Assembly (NCBI GenBank): GCA_036675345.1
Contig: JAKFFE010000016.1
Location: 13,449 to 77,448, forward strand
Source of the DNA: JALYOC01 sp036675345
GTDB lineage: Bacteria; Myxococcota; Myxococcia; Myxococcales; Myxococcaceae
DNA length: 64,000 bases
Reading direction: 5' to 3'
Below the pieces are notes generated by a model that saw only the letters and a list, made by a program, of their open reading frames with translations, ran no database searches and was not told the origin of the DNA. Position numbers and translations under genes: made by a program. Below are positions 34,697-44,090 of the stretch, one piece after another; position 1 is the first letter of the stretch; the number at the start of each line of letters is the position of its first letter.

Positions 34697-36502
34697 ATGC
34701 GCAGACTCGTGCTTGCGGTGATGCTGTGGATCGGTGCCTGCACCACCCTCCCCCAGCCCCCGGTGGCCGCCGCGCCGCCGCCGTCTCCCCGGCCGATCCG
34801 GCTCACCCTGGTGGGAACCAACGATCTCCACGGTTGGGCCCAGCCGCACACCGCCCGGCGGGCCGATGGCCGCCGGGTGGAGGAGGGCGGGCTGGCGGCC
34901 TTTTCCGGCTACCTGGCGATCCTGCGGGCCGACAACCCGGGGGGAGTGCTGCTGCTGGACGGAGGGGATCTGTTCCAGGGGACCCTGGCCTCCAACCTGA
35001 CCGAGGGATCGGTGGTGGTCGAGGCCTACAACCACCTCGGCTACACCGCGGTGGCGGTGGGGAACCACGAGTTCGACTACGGCCCGGTGGGCCCGCAGCC
35101 GATCCCGCTCGACCCCTCGCAGGACCCCTTCGGTGCGCTCAAGGCCCGCATCCGCCAGGCCCGCTTTCCGTTCCTGGCCTCCAACCTCTCGCTGGCCAGC
35201 GGCGGCGGGCGCCCGGCCTGGCTGGGGGATCAGGAGACGGTGCTGGTGGAGGTCCAGGGGATCAAGGTCGGGATCCTGGGGTTGATCACCCCCCACACCC
35301 GCGCCACCACCAACCCAGTGAACGTGGCCACCCTGGAGTTCGGGGCGCTAGCGGAGTCGGCCACCGCCGCGGCGGCCCGGCTGCGCGCGGCGGGGGCGGA
35401 GGTGGTGGTGGCGGTGATGCACGCCGGCGGCAAGTGCAAGTCGCTGGCGGATCCCCGGGACGTGAGCAGCTGCGATCCCAACGACGGCGAGCTGTTCGGG
35501 ATGATGCGCCAGCTGGCCCCCGGCACCCTGGACGCGGTGGTGGCGGGCCACACCCACCAGCCGCTGGGCCACTTCGTGGAGGGGGTGCCGGTGATCGAGA
35601 GCGCGGGCCTGGGCCGTTCCTTCGGGGTGATCGAGCTGCGGATCGATCCGCTCACCCGCCGTCCGCTTCCCGAGGCCACCACCATCCAGGCGGCGATCCC
35701 GATCTGTCTGGAGGTGGATCCCAACCAGTCGTGCAGCCTGCGCGCACTGCAGGAGGCGAAGACCCTGCAGCTGGTCCCCGCCACCTTCCTGGGCCAGCCG
35801 GTGGTGAAAGACGCGGTCCTGGAGGCGGCCCTGGCCCCGGCGCTGGCCCGGGTGGAGGTCGAGCAGCAGCGCCCTCTGGGGGTGGTGGCGGCGCAGCGCC
35901 TGGGCCGCAACTACGAGGCGGAGAGCGTGCTGGGCAGCCTGCTGGCGGATTCGCTTCGGGAGATGGAGGGGGCGCAGGTGGTGCTGCTCAACCCCGGCGG
36001 GCTGCGGGCGGACTTGAAGGAAGGGCCGCTGACCTTCGGGGACGTCTACGAGCTGCTCCCCTTCGACAACACCGTGGCCACCGCCACTGTCACCGGTGCG
36101 GAGCTGGAGGCGCTGCTCCAGGCGGCCTACTCCGGGCGCAAGGGGCTGTTCCAGGTCTCCGGGCTGGAGGTGACCCTGCGCCAGTGCGGAGGCCGGGCCC
36201 GGCTGCAGGGTTTCCGGCTGGCCAACGGGCGCCCGGTGGACCCGGCGGCCAGCTACCGTCTGGTGGTGCCGGACTACCTGGCCCGGGGAACGGAAGGGGT
36301 GGGCGCGGTGCTCTCCCGGCTACCCGAGGGACATCTGGACCTGGGCGAGGCCCGACCCCAGAACCTGCGCGAGGCGCTGATCAGCCACTGGCAGAAGCGG
36401 CGCCCGGTGCTCTCGGCGCCCCCCCTGGGCCGGATCCGGTTGGTCCCCGGCGGCGCCCAGTGTCCCGGCTCCTCCTCCGGGCCGGCGACCGGGAGGGACT
36501 AG
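34697..36502 (+). CDS. 5'-nucleotidase/UDP-sugar hydrolase-type lipoprotein
   Basis: 601 residues. A signal peptide with lipobox (LWIGAC, Cys15) anchors it outside the cytoplasm. The metallophosphatase domain has GTNDLHGW, LDGGDLFQGT, VGNHEFDYG, MHAGG and GHTHQPLG, the full two-metal set. The C-terminal domain (about 390-560) has NPGGLRADL and LLPFDNTV, typical of substrate-binding 5'-nucleotidase C-terminal domains. It would release nucleosides or split UDP-sugars in the envelope. The upstream gate-domain protein may relate to nucleoside uptake, but that link is inference. Confidence 0.92.
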   Translation: MRRLVLAVMLWIGACTTLPQPPVAAAPPPSPRPIRLTLVGTNDLHGWAQPHTARRADGRRVEEGGLAAFSGYLAILRADNPGGVLLLDGGDLFQGTLASNLTEGSVVVEAYNHLGYTAVAVGNHEFDYGPVGPQPIPLDPSQDPFGALKARIRQARFPFLASNLSLASGGGRPAWLGDQETVLVEVQGIKVGILGLITPHTRATTNPVNVATLEFGALAESATAAAARLRAAGAEVVVAVMHAGGKCKSLADPRDVSSCDPNDGELFGMMRQLAPGTLDAVVAGHTHQPLGHFVEGVPVIESAGLGRSFGVIELRIDPLTRRPLPEATTIQAAIPICLEVDPNQSCSLRALQEAKTLQLVPATFLGQPVVKDAVLEAALAPALARVEVEQQRPLGVVAAQRLGRNYEAESVLGSLLADSLREMEGAQVVLLNPGGLRADLKEGPLTFGDVYELLPFDNTVATATVTGAELEALLQAAYSGRKGLFQVSGLEVTLRQCGGRARLQGFRLANGRPVDPAASYRLVVPDYLARGTEGVGAVLSRLPEGHLDLGEARPQNLREALISHWQKRRPVLSAPPLGRIRLVPGGAQCPGSSSGPATGRD

Positions 36503-37488
36503 GGAAGCGCGCCGGCCAGGATCCACGACCGCAGCCGGGTCAGCTCTCCTGGCTGGCGATCGAAGTAGGTCGGGTCATTGGGCGGCATCCGATCCCCGCA
36601 GCTGGTGCCCTCCAGCTTCTGCACCAGTGACGAGAGGGCGGGGTCGAAGGGTTCTACCCGGTCGTTGGCCCCGCACACCGAGAGCACGTCCACCAGCTGG
36701 GCGTAGGAGGCGGCGGCGGTCAGGTCCAGCGTTCCGTCCGGGGTGGCCCCCCCGTGGCAGCCGGTGCAGACGGCATTGAAGACGGGTTGGATGTGGGCCA
36801 CGTAGGTGGGCACCTCCAGCTGCACGGTCGCGGTGCGCAGGATCGCCGGGTTCTCTCCGTCGCTGATCGAGACCTGAAACAAGAAGGCAGTGGCGCTGGC
36901 CAGGTCCGCTGAGCGCCAGGTGGCGGCCAGGGTCCCCGCCCCGGTGAACACCCCCGCGGTGGCCGGCGAGAGCTGGGTCCAGCTGACGGTGAGCGGATCT
37001 CCATCCGGATCGCTGGCGGAGATCGAGAGCGGGATCACCTCCCCGGCGATCGCCGAGGCCGGCGCGCTGAGGTTCTCCGCCACCACCGGGGGACGGTTCA
37101 CCGTGGGGACATCCACCACCGCCACCCGCACCTCGGCCTCCACCGGGCGCGCCTCGCCGTCGGTGATCGTCACCCGCAGGCTGAAGGTGGTGGTCTGCTC
37201 CACCACCGGCGCCACCCACAGGGTGGTCCGCTCCTCCGGGGAGGAGAAGGTTCCGACCGGCGCGTCGGGCGACAGCTGCACCCACTGGTAGCGGGGGCTG
37301 CGCTCCTCGTCGGAGGCGGCCTCCACCGAGAGCTCGGAGACGCCCCGCTCGTCGATCACCTGGGGCGCGGCGGTGGGCGCGGCGATGATCACCGTGGGCG
37401 CGGGCTTGCCGCAGCCGACCAGGACCAGGACCGACGCCACCAGCAACGGCGCACGCAGAGCGGAGGGCGTGGGGTACATTCCGCGCAT
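36499..37488 (-). CDS. Lipoprotein with Ig-like domains and a C-terminal CxxCH haem domain
   Basis: 329 residues. A signal peptide ends in a lipobox (LVLVGC, Cys26). Two Ig/cadherin-like beta domains follow (about 35-130 and 130-230, the second with SDPDGDPLTVSWTQLS). The tail holds a c-type cytochrome domain: haem-binding C241-T-G-C-H245 and GDRMPPND as a possible Met ligand. The same domain, down to a closing WI-x-AGAL, is present in the lipoprotein at 41366-42721. Its start codon overlaps that of the divergent gene at 37487, and its stop overlaps the nucleotidase stop by 4 bp. Confidence 0.82.
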   Translation of the reverse strand: MRGMYPTPSALRAPLLVASVLVLVGCGKPAPTVIIAAPTAAPQVIDERGVSELSVEAASDEERSPRYQWVQLSPDAPVGTFSSPEERTTLWVAPVVEQTTTFSLRVTITDGEARPVEAEVRVAVVDVPTVNRPPVVAENLSAPASAIAGEVIPLSISASDPDGDPLTVSWTQLSPATAGVFTGAGTLAATWRSADLASATAFLFQVSISDGENPAILRTATVQLEVPTYVAHIQPVFNAVCTGCHGGATPDGTLDLTAAASYAQLVDVLSVCGANDRVEPFDPALSSLVQKLEGTSCGDRMPPNDPTYFDRQPGELTRLRSWILAGALP

Positions 37489-38167
37489 GTTCGCACGGAG
37501 CAGCCGTCCAGTGTCTTTCCCGGTGTGGTGGGCCCTGGCGCTGTCGCTGGTCGCCCCCCCCGCCCTGGGCTTCGAGCGGCTGGGGGTGGCGCTGGATGCC
37601 CTGGCGGAGAACGGTCAGCTCAGCGGCGAGCAGTGGATCGACTCTTCGCGGATCGACGAGTCCTTCGAGTACACCGGCGCGGCGCTGTCCGGGTCCGCCT
37701 GGCTGCTGTTCAAGTCCGGGGAGCGGCTGCGCTGGGGACCGGGGGTGCGGATCCACGGCCGCTACGCCTACCAGAACGAGTTCGACTTCGGCTTCCTCTC
37801 CGACGCCTTCCTGCTCGCCGACTATTCGTTGCCGATCTTCGCCCAGTGGTTCCTCACCCTCGGAGGCCGGGCCGGGATGCAGGTGCTGGTCCCCGGCGGC
37901 GATCTGGGGCGGGAGATCTCCCGACTCCAGACCGAAGGAGCAGGGGTGTGGAGCGTGCCCCGTGTGGGGTGGTTGGCGGGGGTGTCGGTCGGCGTCCGAC
38001 GTCAGCTCATCGGGCGGTTGCACCTGAAGTTCGACTTTACCGGGCAGGTTGGGCAACTCTTCCTCTTCGCCACCGATGAGCGGGTGGAGGAGCTGCGCTT
38101 CCGCAAGTACTGGAACACCTGGAGCCAGCGCCTGTCGGCCACGCTGGGATTGGAGCTGACCCTGTGA
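37487..38167 (+). CDS. Exported protein, probable small outer-membrane beta-barrel
   Basis: 226 residues starting at ATG 37487 with a signal peptide (WWALALSLVAPPALG). The rest alternates hydrophobic and polar residues in strands rich in aromatics (WGPGVRIHGRYAYQNEFDFGF, then LTLGGRAGMQVLVPGG) and ends in LSATLGLELTL, with an aliphatic last residue, as in many small barrels. No named family recognised. The next gene starts inside its stop (GTGA), so it heads the operon with the DUF1549-like, DUF1501 and haem lipoprotein genes and could be their outer-membrane partner. Confidence 0.65.
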   Translation: MFARSSRPVSFPVWWALALSLVAPPALGFERLGVALDALAENGQLSGEQWIDSSRIDESFEYTGAALSGSAWLLFKSGERLRWGPGVRIHGRYAYQNEFDFGFLSDAFLLADYSLPIFAQWFLTLGGRAGMQVLVPGGDLGREISRLQTEGAGVWSVPRVGWLAGVSVGVRRQLIGRLHLKFDFTGQVGQLFLFATDERVEELRFRKYWNTWSQRLSATLGLELTL

Positions 38168-39966
38168 AGCGTCTCGCGCGCTGCTCGCTGCTGGCGTTGA
38201 CCGCGCTGCTGGCGGGCGCCTGCCGGGACCGCCCGGTGTTCGATCCCCAGTCCCCGGCTCAGGGCCCGGGGGCGCTGGTGGGCAACGGCCGGCCGGTCAC
38301 CTCCGGGCAGTTCGCCGGCGGAGACGATGTCCTCCCCGCTCCCCGGGCGGTGACCCCGCCCGATGGCACCCGCCCCCCGGACTGTGACGCCGCCTGCGTC
38401 GCCTACTGTGAGGGCGCGGGGCTGGAGAACCCGGTCAACCGCGGCCTGTGCAAGGGGCTGTGGGGGGTGGGGCTGGCGCCGGCGCGGATCGACTTCGAGG
38501 AGTCCTGCCGCCGGATGGTGATCGATCTCACCGGGGCCATTCCCTCCGCCGCCGAGACCCGGTTGCTGTGCGCCGGCTCCTGGGGAGAGACCGCCCGCCG
38601 GCTGATGGAGCGCGAGGACTTCATCGAGGTCAACCAGCGCCGCGCCGCCGACCGCTACCTGTACAGCACCCTGGTGGTGAACGTGCAGAGCATCTACGAC
38701 CTGGATGCGCTGGTGGGGAAGCTGTACCGCGGCCTGGTCCCCTACGACCTGTTCGCCGCGGTGCTCAGCGCCCACCCGGTGATCGTCCGCCGGCAGGCCG
38801 ATCCCCGGGACACCGCGGAGGCGGTGTTCGTGCTGCTGATGGGCCGGCCGCCCTTCGACGACGAACGCGCCGACCTGGGCCGCCTCTACGCCACCTGGCA
38901 GCGCGGCTACTACGATCACCCCGCGCTGAACATGCGGGTGCCGGACTCCTTCGTGCGCTTCCCCTGCCTGGATGAGGAGGGGGAGGTGGATCCGCTGCGC
39001 CGGGGCCAGTGCACCAGCGTGCTGTGGGGGTTCAACGAGATCATCCTCCAACCAGACCTGCGCGCCACCCGGGACCGCGAGTCGGGTGAGCTGGTCACCT
39101 GGAACGGGGTGCTGGAAGGCGAGGAGTGGGCCACCCTCCAGCTTCCCGGCAGGGCGCTGGCCAAGGAGCGGGCGTTCTGGGAGCACGCGGTGGACCAGGT
39201 CCTCCTGCAGTACCTCGGCTACGACCTGGGCACCGACGTCCCCGCGGTCCGCGAGGAGCTGGTGAACTGGCTGGTGACGCACGAGGGGGACATCCGCTCC
39301 GTCCACTACGCGGTGCTGACCTCGGCGGCGTATCTGCAGTCGGCCCGGGTGAGCACGCCCGCGCCCTACCGCTGGGTGCAGGGCCCGCTCAAGCAGGTGG
39401 AGGCGGAGACCTGGATCCAGTCGGTGGCCCGGCTGTCCGGCAAGAAGTTGGAGGGTGGCTGTGACTACCGGATCTCCCATCCGGAGGAGTTCCTGCAGTC
39501 CGGAAGCCTGTCCTCCTACCGGCTGCTCAAGAACTCCGACTGGTCGTTCAACGAGGACGGAGAGCTGGAGCTTGGCTACGCGGACCTGGCGCGCGACCTG
39601 GGCGGCTGTCAGCAGAACGTGGCCTCCGGGCGCTTCAAGGTGATCAGCATCCTCACCACCGCCCGACAGCTGAGCTTCGTGGACGAGGTGTGCAATCCCC
39701 GCGGGGATGCGCCCGGCGGCGGGGTGGCCGTCCAGCGGTTGTTGCCCGGCGACCTGGCTCCCAGCCTGGCGATGACCGACGCGCTGGGGGAGGAGGTGGC
39801 CCGCCACCAGTACCGCACCTTCCTGGGCCGCTCGCCCAGCTCGGAGGAGACCGCCGAGGCGCGCGCCGCCGCCGCCCAGTGCGCCCTGGGGCTGTGCACC
39901 GCGGAGAACTTCGCCCGGCCGCTCTGCTTTGCGCTGCTGTCCAGCGCGGAGGTCCTCTTCTACTGA
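38164..39966 (+). CDS. DUF1549/DUF1553-like lipoprotein
   Basis: 600 residues. The signal peptide has a lipobox (LLAGAC). The region SCRRMVIDLTGAIPSAAETR resembles the DUF1549 opening (R-x-DLTG-x-P), and TFLGRSPSSEETAEARA near the C-terminus resembles the DUF1553 end. Such proteins are nearly always paired with a DUF1501 protein, as here. Their function is unknown; they are secreted and found with cytochrome c domains in Planctomycetes and Myxococcota. Many Cys residues suggest disulfides. GTG start overlaps the previous stop; the stop overlaps the next ATG (TGATG). Confidence 0.72.
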   Translation: MKRLARCSLLALTALLAGACRDRPVFDPQSPAQGPGALVGNGRPVTSGQFAGGDDVLPAPRAVTPPDGTRPPDCDAACVAYCEGAGLENPVNRGLCKGLWGVGLAPARIDFEESCRRMVIDLTGAIPSAAETRLLCAGSWGETARRLMEREDFIEVNQRRAADRYLYSTLVVNVQSIYDLDALVGKLYRGLVPYDLFAAVLSAHPVIVRRQADPRDTAEAVFVLLMGRPPFDDERADLGRLYATWQRGYYDHPALNMRVPDSFVRFPCLDEEGEVDPLRRGQCTSVLWGFNEIILQPDLRATRDRESGELVTWNGVLEGEEWATLQLPGRALAKERAFWEHAVDQVLLQYLGYDLGTDVPAVREELVNWLVTHEGDIRSVHYAVLTSAAYLQSARVSTPAPYRWVQGPLKQVEAETWIQSVARLSGKKLEGGCDYRISHPEEFLQSGSLSSYRLLKNSDWSFNEDGELELGYADLARDLGGCQQNVASGRFKVISILTTARQLSFVDEVCNPRGDAPGGGVAVQRLLPGDLAPSLAMTDALGEEVARHQYRTFLGRSPSSEETAEARAAAAQCALGLCTAENFARPLCFALLSSAEVLFY

Positions 39967-41369
39967 TGGCTCCTTCAAACAAGACGGACCTGGGCCGGAG
40001 ACTGCTGCTCAAGGCGCTGGGCGCGGGCGCCACCGCGCTGGCCGCGCCGATGCTGTGGATCCCGCGACCGGCGCTGGCCCAGACCTCCGGGCGCGGCGCG
40101 GTCAAGCACCTGATCTACATCCGGCTCTCCGGCGGCTTCCGCTTCACCACCGCCTTCAACGCCGGGGTGGCCGACGAGTTCAATCCGTTCGGCCGCTCCG
40201 GCGCCGCGGCCGCCGGCACCGAGTGGGGGGTCAGCTCGCTGCTGGATCGGGCCACCTGGTTGGACGGGGATCAAGGCCAGCTGCGCCGGGACCAGGGGAT
40301 GCGTCCGCTCTCCGCGCTCTCCAACGAGATCGCCGTCCTCCCTTGCGTGGACCACGAACCGTACGCGGCCCGCGCGGACGGAAACCACGGCACCGGACTG
40401 GAGCGCTTCCTCACCGGCTTCGTGGGCGGCGGCACCAGCGTGCTCACCTACGTGAACTACGGACTGCGCACCCAGGTGGACACCGCCGCCGCCGAAGGGG
40501 TGACCCTGTTGCCGGCCTTCTCCCTGGGCGAGTCCGGGATGAGCGCCGGGGCCGGCGCCTACGCCGGGTACCGGGCGCCGGTGCTGGAGGGCGAGGGGCT
40601 GGGCGGCTTCGTCTCCGCCGGGCAGACCGGGCTCCCCAGCTGGGCCAGCGGGATCGCCACCGCGGTGGACGCGCGGATGGCCGCGGCGCTGACCTCCCGG
40701 CACCGTCCGCAGGTGGAGAGCTACCAGCGGGCGCGGGAGGCCACCCGGGCCTACGGGCGGATCTTCCAGGATCCGATCCTCACCTCCCCCAGCACCTCCG
40801 CCACCCTGGTGGATGGGATCAGCAACGCGGATCTGGACCTGCTGCTGGGGACCGACCGCACCGCCCGCCGGTTGGCGCTGGCGCTGCGGCTGTTCCACTT
40901 CGGGTGCCCGGCGGTGTTCCTCAACCAGGGAGGGTACGATCTCCACTCCGGCGAGAACGGGGAGTTGCCCGGTCAGATGGACTCCCTCAACCGGTTGATC
41001 AGCGGCTTGAACGTCGCGCTCAAGCGGATGGTCCACCCCTCGGGCGGGACCTACTGGGATCACACCCTGGTGGTGCTGGGCAGCGAGTTCGGGCGCACCG
41101 CCTCCGGCTCCCGCTTCAACTCCGCCGGCGGCAGCGACCACAGCAGCGACCGGGCCACCCGCTGGATGTCGATGCCGATGATGGGCGGGGTGATCTCCAC
41201 CGCCGGCAAGGGCGGGCGCTCGCTGGGTTCCACCCGGGCCAACGATCTGGAGGCCACCGGCAAGGTGTACAGCTACCGCGCGGTGATGAAGACCCTCCTG
41301 GATCTGCTGGGGGCGGACCACCAGGGCGTCTTTCCGGCCGACGCGCCGATCGAGGATCTCTTCCTGTGA
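39966..41369 (+). CDS. DUF1501 protein, Tat-exported
   Basis: 467 residues. The N-terminus (TDLGRRLLLKALGAGATALA) is a twin-arginine signal. DUF1501 marks include IYIRLSGGFR at the start of the fold, PCVDHEPYAARADGNHGTGL and VVLGSEFGRT; the family belongs to the alkaline-phosphatase/sulfatase superfamily. Its substrate is unknown. Tat export implies folding, perhaps with cofactor, in the cytoplasm. It is coupled on both sides by overlapping stop/start codons to the DUF1549-like gene and the haem lipoprotein gene. Confidence 0.88.
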   Translation: MAPSNKTDLGRRLLLKALGAGATALAAPMLWIPRPALAQTSGRGAVKHLIYIRLSGGFRFTTAFNAGVADEFNPFGRSGAAAAGTEWGVSSLLDRATWLDGDQGQLRRDQGMRPLSALSNEIAVLPCVDHEPYAARADGNHGTGLERFLTGFVGGGTSVLTYVNYGLRTQVDTAAAEGVTLLPAFSLGESGMSAGAGAYAGYRAPVLEGEGLGGFVSAGQTGLPSWASGIATAVDARMAAALTSRHRPQVESYQRAREATRAYGRIFQDPILTSPSTSATLVDGISNADLDLLLGTDRTARRLALALRLFHFGCPAVFLNQGGYDLHSGENGELPGQMDSLNRLISGLNVALKRMVHPSGGTYWDHTLVVLGSEFGRTASGSRFNSAGGSDHSSDRATRWMSMPMMGGVISTAGKGGRSLGSTRANDLEATGKVYSYRAVMKTLLDLLGADHQGVFPADAPIEDLFL

Positions 41370-42721
41370 GCCGGCTCCGCCTCCTGGCCCTGTGTGGCGC
41401 GGCGCTGGTCGCCGGATGCAACCTGGCGGATCCGCCCCGACCGCGTCCGGACATCCCCTTCACCCCCGACCGCCCGCAGCTCCCCAGTGGTGGCTTGGTG
41501 CCGGTGTACACCGGCAGCGACCCGTTCGTGCAGGAGGCCCAGACGCGCTTCCTCACCGGGTTGGATCTGCACCAGAAGGTGGTGGTGCGCTCCTGCGGCG
41601 GCACCAACGGGGTGTGCCACAACGCCAAGGAGTACCCGGACCTGCACACCGCGGCGAACTTCACCCGGATCATCGACGCCCCCTGCAACGTCCAGGCGGG
41701 CTCCTGGGAAGGGATCTTCGACCGCTGTGAGCGGGTGGGGGATCGCTTCACCCTGGACGCCAGCGGCTTCACCGAGTCGGAGATCGCCTGGCTGCAGCTG
41801 ATCCCCGGTCCTCCGCCCACCGGGACCAGCGCGGCGATCAGCGAGACCACCCCCGGCCTGCACGTGTACCTGCAGGAGCCTCTGCCGACCCAGGTGGAGG
41901 TGGGCCGGCAGCGGGCCTCGTTCCTCCGCTCCTTCCTGGAGCCGGACGGGACGGTCCGGGCCTTCGCCTACGGCAACTACAGCTCGGACTGGTGGGTGCT
42001 GCCGGATCGCCGCCACCTGGTGGCGCGGGTGGACAGCGATCAGCTGGAGCGGGTCCAGGCGCTGCTCACCGCCGGGGTGGTGGAGGGTGATCCCAACCGC
42101 AACGGCGTCTTCGGCGCGCGGACCGGGCGGGCGGTCTCGCTGATCACCCCCGGCTGGCCCGAGCAGAGCTACCTGGTGGCCCGGCTGCGAGGACAGATGG
42201 AGGGGGACCCGGTCCCCGGGACGCGGATGCCGCTGGCCAACCAGCCGCCGTCGATCATCGAGATGCTGGCCCTGATGTGCTTCATCGAGGGCCTGGACCC
42301 GGCGGCGGACAGCTGGAACCTGGGCGCGGGCATCGACTACGTGAACTGCTCCTACAGCGCGGATCCCGCCGCCCTGAACCTGGTGGGCACCGGCGCCACC
42401 TGGAGCGGGAGGATCCGGCCGCTGCTGGAGGCCAGCTGTGGCGGCTGCCACGGTGGGGCCACCCCCTCCGGCGGCTTCGACGTGCTGGCGGACGGGCTCT
42501 ACGCGCGGCTGTTCCAGCCCTCCTCCCAGCAGCCGGCCCGGAACCTGATCGTCGCCGGTCAGCCGGAGCAGAGCTACCTGTGGCTCAAGCTGGTAGGCGA
42601 CGGCAGCATCACCGGGGACCGGATGCCGGTGGACCCGGTCACCGGCAACGGTGAGCTGCCGGCCGCGGACCTGGAGGCGATCCAGACCTGGATCACCGCC
42701 GGGGCGCTGGACGACGCGTAG
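41366..42721 (+). CDS. Haem-domain lipoprotein of the DUF1501 operon
   Basis: 451 residues, GTG start at 41366. The signal peptide has a lipobox (ALVAGC). A C-terminal cytochrome c-type domain carries C358-G-G-C-H with a following GGATPSGGFD and a possible Met ligand in GDRMPVD. A second pair, CGGTNGVCHNAKEY, lies near residue 75 and has a longer spacing that does not fit a standard haem site. WPEQSYLVARL and QPEQSYLWLKL are an internal repeat of about 170 residues apart, so the protein probably holds two related domains. Related to the lipoprotein at 36499-37488. Confidence 0.78.
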   Translation: MSRLRLLALCGAALVAGCNLADPPRPRPDIPFTPDRPQLPSGGLVPVYTGSDPFVQEAQTRFLTGLDLHQKVVVRSCGGTNGVCHNAKEYPDLHTAANFTRIIDAPCNVQAGSWEGIFDRCERVGDRFTLDASGFTESEIAWLQLIPGPPPTGTSAAISETTPGLHVYLQEPLPTQVEVGRQRASFLRSFLEPDGTVRAFAYGNYSSDWWVLPDRRHLVARVDSDQLERVQALLTAGVVEGDPNRNGVFGARTGRAVSLITPGWPEQSYLVARLRGQMEGDPVPGTRMPLANQPPSIIEMLALMCFIEGLDPAADSWNLGAGIDYVNCSYSADPAALNLVGTGATWSGRIRPLLEASCGGCHGGATPSGGFDVLADGLYARLFQPSSQQPARNLIVAGQPEQSYLWLKLVGDGSITGDRMPVDPVTGNGELPAADLEAIQTWITAGALDDA

Positions 42722-42724
42722 CGG

Positions 42725-43519
42725 TCAGGCGATCTGGACGGTGACCCCGTCCGCGTCGTGGGTGGCGGTGAAGCGGCGCAGCGGCAGGGTGGCGGGGGGC
42801 CGGGTGGCCTCGCCGGTGAGGTTGAAGGTGCTGCCGTGGCAGGGGCAGCGCAGCTGGGTGGCGGCGGGATCGAAGGCCACCGTGCAGGCCAGGTGGCTGC
42901 AGGTGGCGTCCAGCGCCGCATACCCGCCGTCGTCCGTGGCCACCACCACCAGCGGGCGGCCCAGCCCCTCCGGGGTCCCGGCCACCGAGTTGCCGGCGGT
43001 GCGCAGCTCCGGGAACTGGGAGAAGGCGAAGAAGATCCGGCCCTCGTTCACCGCCGGGAAGCCCTCGCTGCCCGCCCAGAGATCGATCACCAACCGGTCC
43101 AGTTCGACGGTGACCGGGTACTTGCGCAGCCCCTGCACCGCGGGCGGACGCAGCACCTCGCCCTCGGCGCCAAAGCGGGCGCCGTGGCAGGGGCATTCGA
43201 TGGCGTTCTCGAAGAAGCCCAGCGGGCAGCCGGCGTGGGTGCAGACGCTGTCCACCGCCACGTACTGGCCATCGCTCCAGTGGGCCAGCAGCACCGGTTC
43301 GATTCCCGGGGCGCGGACGGTGATCGCGCTGCCCAGCGGCGCCAGCTCCGGCCAGCGGGACAGCTCCACCGTCAGCTTCCCGTTCACCGGCGGGTCCACG
43401 TCGGCCACCGGGGCGGGGTCGATGAACCGGATGCAGCCGGTGGAGGGGAGGGTGGTGGCGGCCACCGCCGCCGCGCTGCCCTGCAGCGTCCGCTTCAAGA
43501 ACTGACGTCGGCTGCTCAT
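42725..43519 (-). CDS. Tandem Rieske-domain protein, Tat-exported
   Basis: 264 residues. The N-terminus SSRRQFLKR is a twin-arginine signal, followed by a Cys (PSTGC) that could be a lipid anchor. Two complete Rieske cluster motifs are present: CTHAGCPLG with CPCHGARFG (about 93-117) and CSHLACTVA with CPCHGSTFN (about 208-233). Each should hold a 2Fe-2S centre with two Cys and two His ligands. Two Rieske domains in one small protein is unusual. It is the last gene of a three-gene operon with YceI and a b561-like protein. Confidence 0.9.
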   Translation of the reverse strand: MSSRRQFLKRTLQGSAAAVAATTLPSTGCIRFIDPAPVADVDPPVNGKLTVELSRWPELAPLGSAITVRAPGIEPVLLAHWSDGQYVAVDSVCTHAGCPLGFFENAIECPCHGARFGAEGEVLRPPAVQGLRKYPVTVELDRLVIDLWAGSEGFPAVNEGRIFFAFSQFPELRTAGNSVAGTPEGLGRPLVVVATDDGGYAALDATCSHLACTVAFDPAATQLRCPCHGSTFNLTGEATRPPATLPLRRFTATHDADGVTVQIA

Positions 43520-44073
43520 GGCCTCTTCTCGAAGTGGAGGTCGGCGACCACAGTCATCGGATCGTTGATCTGGATGAACATCAGGGACGGCCGCTCCACC
43601 TTGTAGGCCTCGAGGCTGACGGTGAAGGTGGCGTTCACCACCACCCGCTTCGCGTCCTGGAAGGTGATGTCCAGCGCCACCGTCTCCTCCCGCTCCACCC
43701 CGTGGAAGCGGATCTGGGCCGGGACCTTCATCCGGGCCTTGGCCGGGAACTTCGGCGGCAACCGGAAGTTGGGGAGGCGGGCGCGCAGCTCCACCGTCTT
43801 GAACCGCGCCGCCTCCACCGCCTCCAGCATGTGCGCGTCTCGGTTGGCGTTCCCGGAGTCGAAGGTGGCCACCGGCACCGAGGCCCGGACCTCCAGGGTC
43901 TTGTCCTTCAACAGTTTCGCGGTCCCCTTGGCGGCCTGGGAGGTCCCGGTGACCTCATGCAGCTTGTGGATGATCTTGTAGGAGACGGTGCCGCGCTTGA
44001 GGGTGAAGGTCGGCTGCGGCGCCGCCTGGACCACCAGGGCGCTGCACAACGAGAGAAGAGCCAGCGAGGTCAT
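43516..44073 (-). CDS. YceI-family periplasmic protein
   Basis: 185 residues with a signal peptide (LALLSLCSALVVQA). The YceI lipocalin-like fold is seen in FTLKRGTVSYKIIHKLHEVTGTS, VATFDSGNANRDAHMLEAVE and the C-terminal strand. YceI proteins bind polyprenyl chains such as ubiquinone precursors and often sit next to cytochrome b561 genes, as here. Its stop overlaps the start of the Rieske gene (ATGA). Confidence 0.9.
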   Translation of the reverse strand: MTSLALLSLCSALVVQAAPQPTFTLKRGTVSYKIIHKLHEVTGTSQAAKGTAKLLKDKTLEVRASVPVATFDSGNANRDAHMLEAVEAARFKTVELRARLPNFRLPPKFPAKARMKVPAQIRFHGVEREETVALDITFQDAKRVVVNATFTVSLEAYKVERPSLMFIQINDPMTVVADLHFEKRP

Positions 44074-44090
44074 CAGCGAGGAGGGCCCGG

